Shown here: positions 61,301-64,000 of the stretch, one piece after another | Layout of the letters: the number at the start of each line of letters is the position of its first letter | Position numbering within the stretch: the stretch's first letter is position 1 | DNA from: Siphonodentalium dalli | Lineage: Eukaryota > Mollusca > Scaphopoda > Gadilida > Siphonodentaliidae | Direction of reading: 5' to 3' | Assembly (NCBI GenBank): GCA_032622095.1 | Contig: CP136065.1 | Span: 65,775,031-65,839,030 of the forward strand | Length of the DNA stretch: 64,000 bases | Made by a program: the position numbers and the translations under genes | The notes under the pieces: model-generated | Told to the model about the DNA's origin: nothing | Seen by the model: the letters and a program-made list of their open reading frames with translations, nothing else | Database searches by the model: none

Positions 61301-62960
61301 TTCGACCATCCTGAGAGGTATTCAACCATTTTACTGCTCTCGGGTTGGGATGTGTTCAACTTCTTACTTTATAAGTTGTTGCTTCTTTCCATGTTCCATC
61401 CAGCTCTTTCATGGTCACGGGCTTTGCTGGAGAATGTCTATAGTCATTCATATCACTAGATTAGTATATGACTCTCGCCCTTTCATTTTCCTGACTTTTA
61501 AGACGTGTTCTGGACTGGTTCGGGTGCTCGATAGGGTAAATATTTACATCTCGATTTGGGACGCAAGAATCAGAGATAAACAAGCATACATGCTTTATTT
61601 CCGACCTCGCTGTGTTTCCGTAATAGATACGAATGACATATATTTTGTCTTCAGGTTGCTATCAGTGCTAACTCAACATGGATTTCACTTTTGTTGTCCA
61701 GTCATACATAGATGAGTCCATTATCCATGGTTCGACATATGCTCAATTTCAGAACACTGTTGACATGAGGTCTAGTTCAGCACCCCACTCGGGCTTAATG
61801 GGCAACACGGCGTATTAGCAGCGTGGAAAAGAAGAACGAAATGGCTTCTGTGATATCGGCCTTTGCGTCTAATACGTCATTCTTCTTATGGGCTCGGTTG
61901 TCGGTACATAATGGTTTTGTTTTCCCTGATAGTGCTTGATTCGCCTATTGCTCATTTAACATACTAAGCCAGGTCCTTTGCTGACCTCAGCGATTGCCAA
62001 TGCAGGATAATGTTGCACCTGTGGGGCAGCATATGAATCGTGTTGGGCACACTTCATAAAGCCGGGTGAAAATTCTTGCCAGATGCTTCTTCTCGTTCGA
62101 GATTCATTAGCATTGGGTGTCTGATGCCAGATCATATGATCCGCCCTCTCGATTCGCACTTCGGGCGATGGTTGTCTCCGAAACAGGGTCCCATTGAAAG
62201 GGCACCCCATCCTTACCAGAAGGGATATCTTGCGCCATCGACTCGTTGGGGACCAGTCAGCAGAGCTCGAACAGTTGGGGCGCGGTGGCCCTTGATCTGC
62301 TTTTCATTACATACCTGCCGTCGGTTTCTGCTGTTTTGGGCTTGTGCCACAATCCTGATGCATCGTTAGTCCAATTTTTGTTTTTGTGGATTTCCACCTT
62401 AACGACATTGGAATTTCGGTTCCTGGCTGCCTTTCTGTCATGGATTCAGTAGCCTGTGATTGGTCAGTTGGGTTTAACTGTGTTGGTGGGCATTTCCACA
62501 TTTGGGAACGTCATCAGGGAAAAATGACATGGCTTATTGCATCTTAGTCGGTCATATCTCGAACTCCAGGCTTCAAACTAAGTTTTATGCTGTGAAACTC
62601 CAATTCTGAGCCATGTTCTTCATACGGCCTGAGCCTTGCAACGTATGTCTGTGTAATACCCATTCGCTTCCCGGTCAGACTATTGGTCAATGATACCTCC
62701 TCCTTATCGACAATGGCATGTCTCCAAGTAGTTGGTGTCGGGCCCTTTCTTGGGAGCTTGCAGCTGGTTTTTCATCGGGCTCTCATCGTGTACTGGGACA
62801 CGGCCCAACCCACTCAAGATTTGGTTCGGGGGTTGGTTCTATTGTTTTTAAGGGGGGTCTTCGTTATTACTTGCGGCTTTTGCTGCCTGGGTTAGCCTGT
62901 TAGGTGCGGTATTAGTATTTAGCCATCCCTGGGTTTATAATACCCGGCTGGGGATTTCTT
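58390..62960. mobile_element. Second DIRS-like element, degenerate (boundaries tentative)
   Basis: 58390-58440 (GTCAAAGGTATCTTGCCCAC then TGAACTATATGG.TATATTATCC) aligns with the left end of the intron 14 element. The following 4.5 kb is GC-richer than its surroundings and carries Pro/Ser/Gly-rich open stretches (for example 60249-60461 with PLPGAWQTGYWPHSGQQLP), as in the first element. A right end or internal complementary region was not found, so extent and family are uncertain. Confidence 0.45.
59385..61095. repeat. Three copies of a TTGGCGTAATTAGCACTC segment
   Basis: A segment of about 110 bp with ATTGGCGTAATTAGCACTC, GATAGTC.CACCAAACAGG and CGCGGGTTGGGGCTACCCAT occurs at about 59389, 59839 and 60995, all in the same direction and preceded by TCGA.ATATAG.GTTCC. 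The spacing is irregular (about 450 and 1160 bp). Confidence 0.8.
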
Positions 62961-63016
62961 GTCAACGGGTGTTTTTCTATTTCCATTTCCTTAGAACATG
63001 CATGCTTCTCCCCTTT

Positions 63017-63042
63017 GGGGGGGGGGGGGGGGGGGGGGGGGG
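63017..63042. repeat. 26-base poly-G tract
   Basis: An uninterrupted G run after CTTCTCCCCTTT. The exact length is doubtful for sequencing reasons; it could form G-quadruplex structures. Confidence 0.85.
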
Positions 63043-63062
63043 CGACCGACTAAGACGATAAT

Positions 63063-63205
63063 CAGCTAATAATGCTTACACAGCAGAATGAGGTTCCCAG
63101 AGGGTGAATTTTGTGATGCTAGCCCGCTATGCGGGGTAGCATCACTAAATTCACCCTCTGGGGACCTCATTCTGCAAATGACAGACACACTGTTTCAAGG
63201 CTTGG
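63063..63205. mobile_element. Family E MITE, half copy
   Basis: A single palindrome (AGAATGAGGTTCCCAGAGGG to CCTCTGGGGACCTCATTCTG) and the right end AATGACAGACACACTGTTTC; the left half is missing. Confidence 0.75.
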
Positions 63206-63321
63206 ATATGTCCTTGCTATGGATTGTTTGTTGGATTCGTCTGATTTAGCTCATAGAAATACTATACAAATATTTCACCCTAAATCATTGATGAAACGTG
63301 TTGGACAATAAATTATATTAA

Positions 63322-63540
63322 TCCTGTCATGGCAGGAGCTGCACTGGTGCAGCATTAAAGATGCTGTGCCAGTGCATTCTCTTATATATGCGAGTCTCCC
63401 ATAGTGCTTACAAGGTAAATATTGGACCAATGAATTCTCTTATATTATTATATATGCGAGGTTCCCTATGAGAGACTCATATATAAGGGACTGCAATGGT
63501 GCAAATTTCAGGAAACTCCAGTCATGGAGTCATGGAGGGA
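63322..63540. mobile_element. Family B MITE, TTAA-flanked
   Basis: TTAA at 63318-63321 and 63541-63544, with ends ATCCTGTCATGGCAGGAGCT and CATGGAGTCATGGAGGGA. The palindromes are partly deleted. Confidence 0.8.
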
Positions 63541-63657
63541 TTAATTGTGTCAAATGGATCTTTGGTTTGTATTATTATTTAATTGTACCAACCTGTGTGG
63601 TTGATGCTCAGCCATATCAGCTTCAATCCATATCTGGTATTTACTCCAGTCGCTGTA

Positions 63658-63870
63658 CAGTAATGCCCTAATTAATCGACTCCATAACCACAGCTGAATT
63701 ATGGGTAACTTTTCAGGATTTAGTCGGAAATATGGCTTGTTGCCATTCATCGGAAAGCTCTCCCCGAGAGCTTTCCGATGAATGGCAACAAGCCATATTT
63801 CCGACTAAATCCTGAAAAGTTACCCATAATTCAGCTGTGGTTATGGAGTCGATTAATTAGGGCATTACTG
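63658..63870. mobile_element. Family D palindromic MITE, best-preserved copy
   Basis: 213 bp between TA dinucleotides, folding end to end with almost no mismatch (CAGTAATGCCCTAATTAATC to GGGCATTACTG). The apex is GCTCTCCCCGAGAGC. Confidence 0.88.
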
Positions 63871-64000
63871 TACATGTCTCAGACGTAATCTACTGAGTAA
63901 GCACTGCATGTGATGCCAGATTATAACTCCATGTTATACTTGCATCTGATTCTTTGATTTCGGCCCACACAATGTGAAATGCACGATGTGAAAGCTCCAA

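Noticed and set aside
59757-62452. Several open frames of 80-150 codons downstream of PEX1 as a new gene
   Set aside because: The frames overlap in different phases, contain parts of a thrice-repeated segment, and none resembles a known family; a decayed mobile element is more likely.

Overview
This is animal nuclear DNA: AT-rich, full of introns, and crowded with DNA transposons and their short non-autonomous derivatives (MITEs). It holds one complete protein-coding gene on the + strand. That gene is the orthologue of peroxisome biogenesis factor 1 (PEX1, an AAA+ ATPase), read here as 21 coding exons from the ATG at 3098 to the TAG at 52639. All acceptors end in AG, all donors begin with GT, and the phases join without a break to give 1292 codons; I place human PEX1 at about 1280 residues. 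The species cannot be named. The repeat families (hAT, piggyBac-type, Harbinger-type, Tigger, a DIRS-like retrotransposon, a tyrosine-recombinase fragment, tRNA-type SINEs, LINE tails) fit a marine invertebrate. Two dispersed repeats resemble ones I associate with molluscs, so a lophotrochozoan is a weak guess.

Layout. 1-1857: LINE 3' debris, two MITEs and, on the minus strand at 1663-1857, the probable first coding exon of a PHD-type zinc-finger gene that would run off the left edge, divergent from PEX1. 1858-3097: intergenic or promoter space with a 16-bp minisatellite and a 322-bp MITE ending about 80 bp before the PEX1 ATG. 3098-52639: PEX1. Exons 1-6 encode the two N-terminal adaptor-type regions, exons 7-12 the first ATPase ring domain (D1) and exons 13-19 the second (D2), with the tail in exons 19-21. 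Introns are filled with nested transposons. 52640-64000: no gene recognised; MITEs, inverted repeats, and a degenerate GC-richer block from about 58390 that starts like the DIRS-like element of intron 14.

The most unusual feature is where the tandem repeats lie. Four PEX1 splice junctions (exon 8 donor, exon 9 acceptor, exon 14 donor, exon 17 acceptor) sit at the edge of a local tandem array whose unit is copied from that same exon/intron boundary. A fifth exon (exon 4) has a decayed copy about 1.2 kb upstream. The exon 14 array was later split by a roughly 5.5-kb DIRS-like element with inverted terminal repeats and an internal complementary region. Several insertions can be dated relative to each other because their target-site duplications and interrupted host repeats are still readable.
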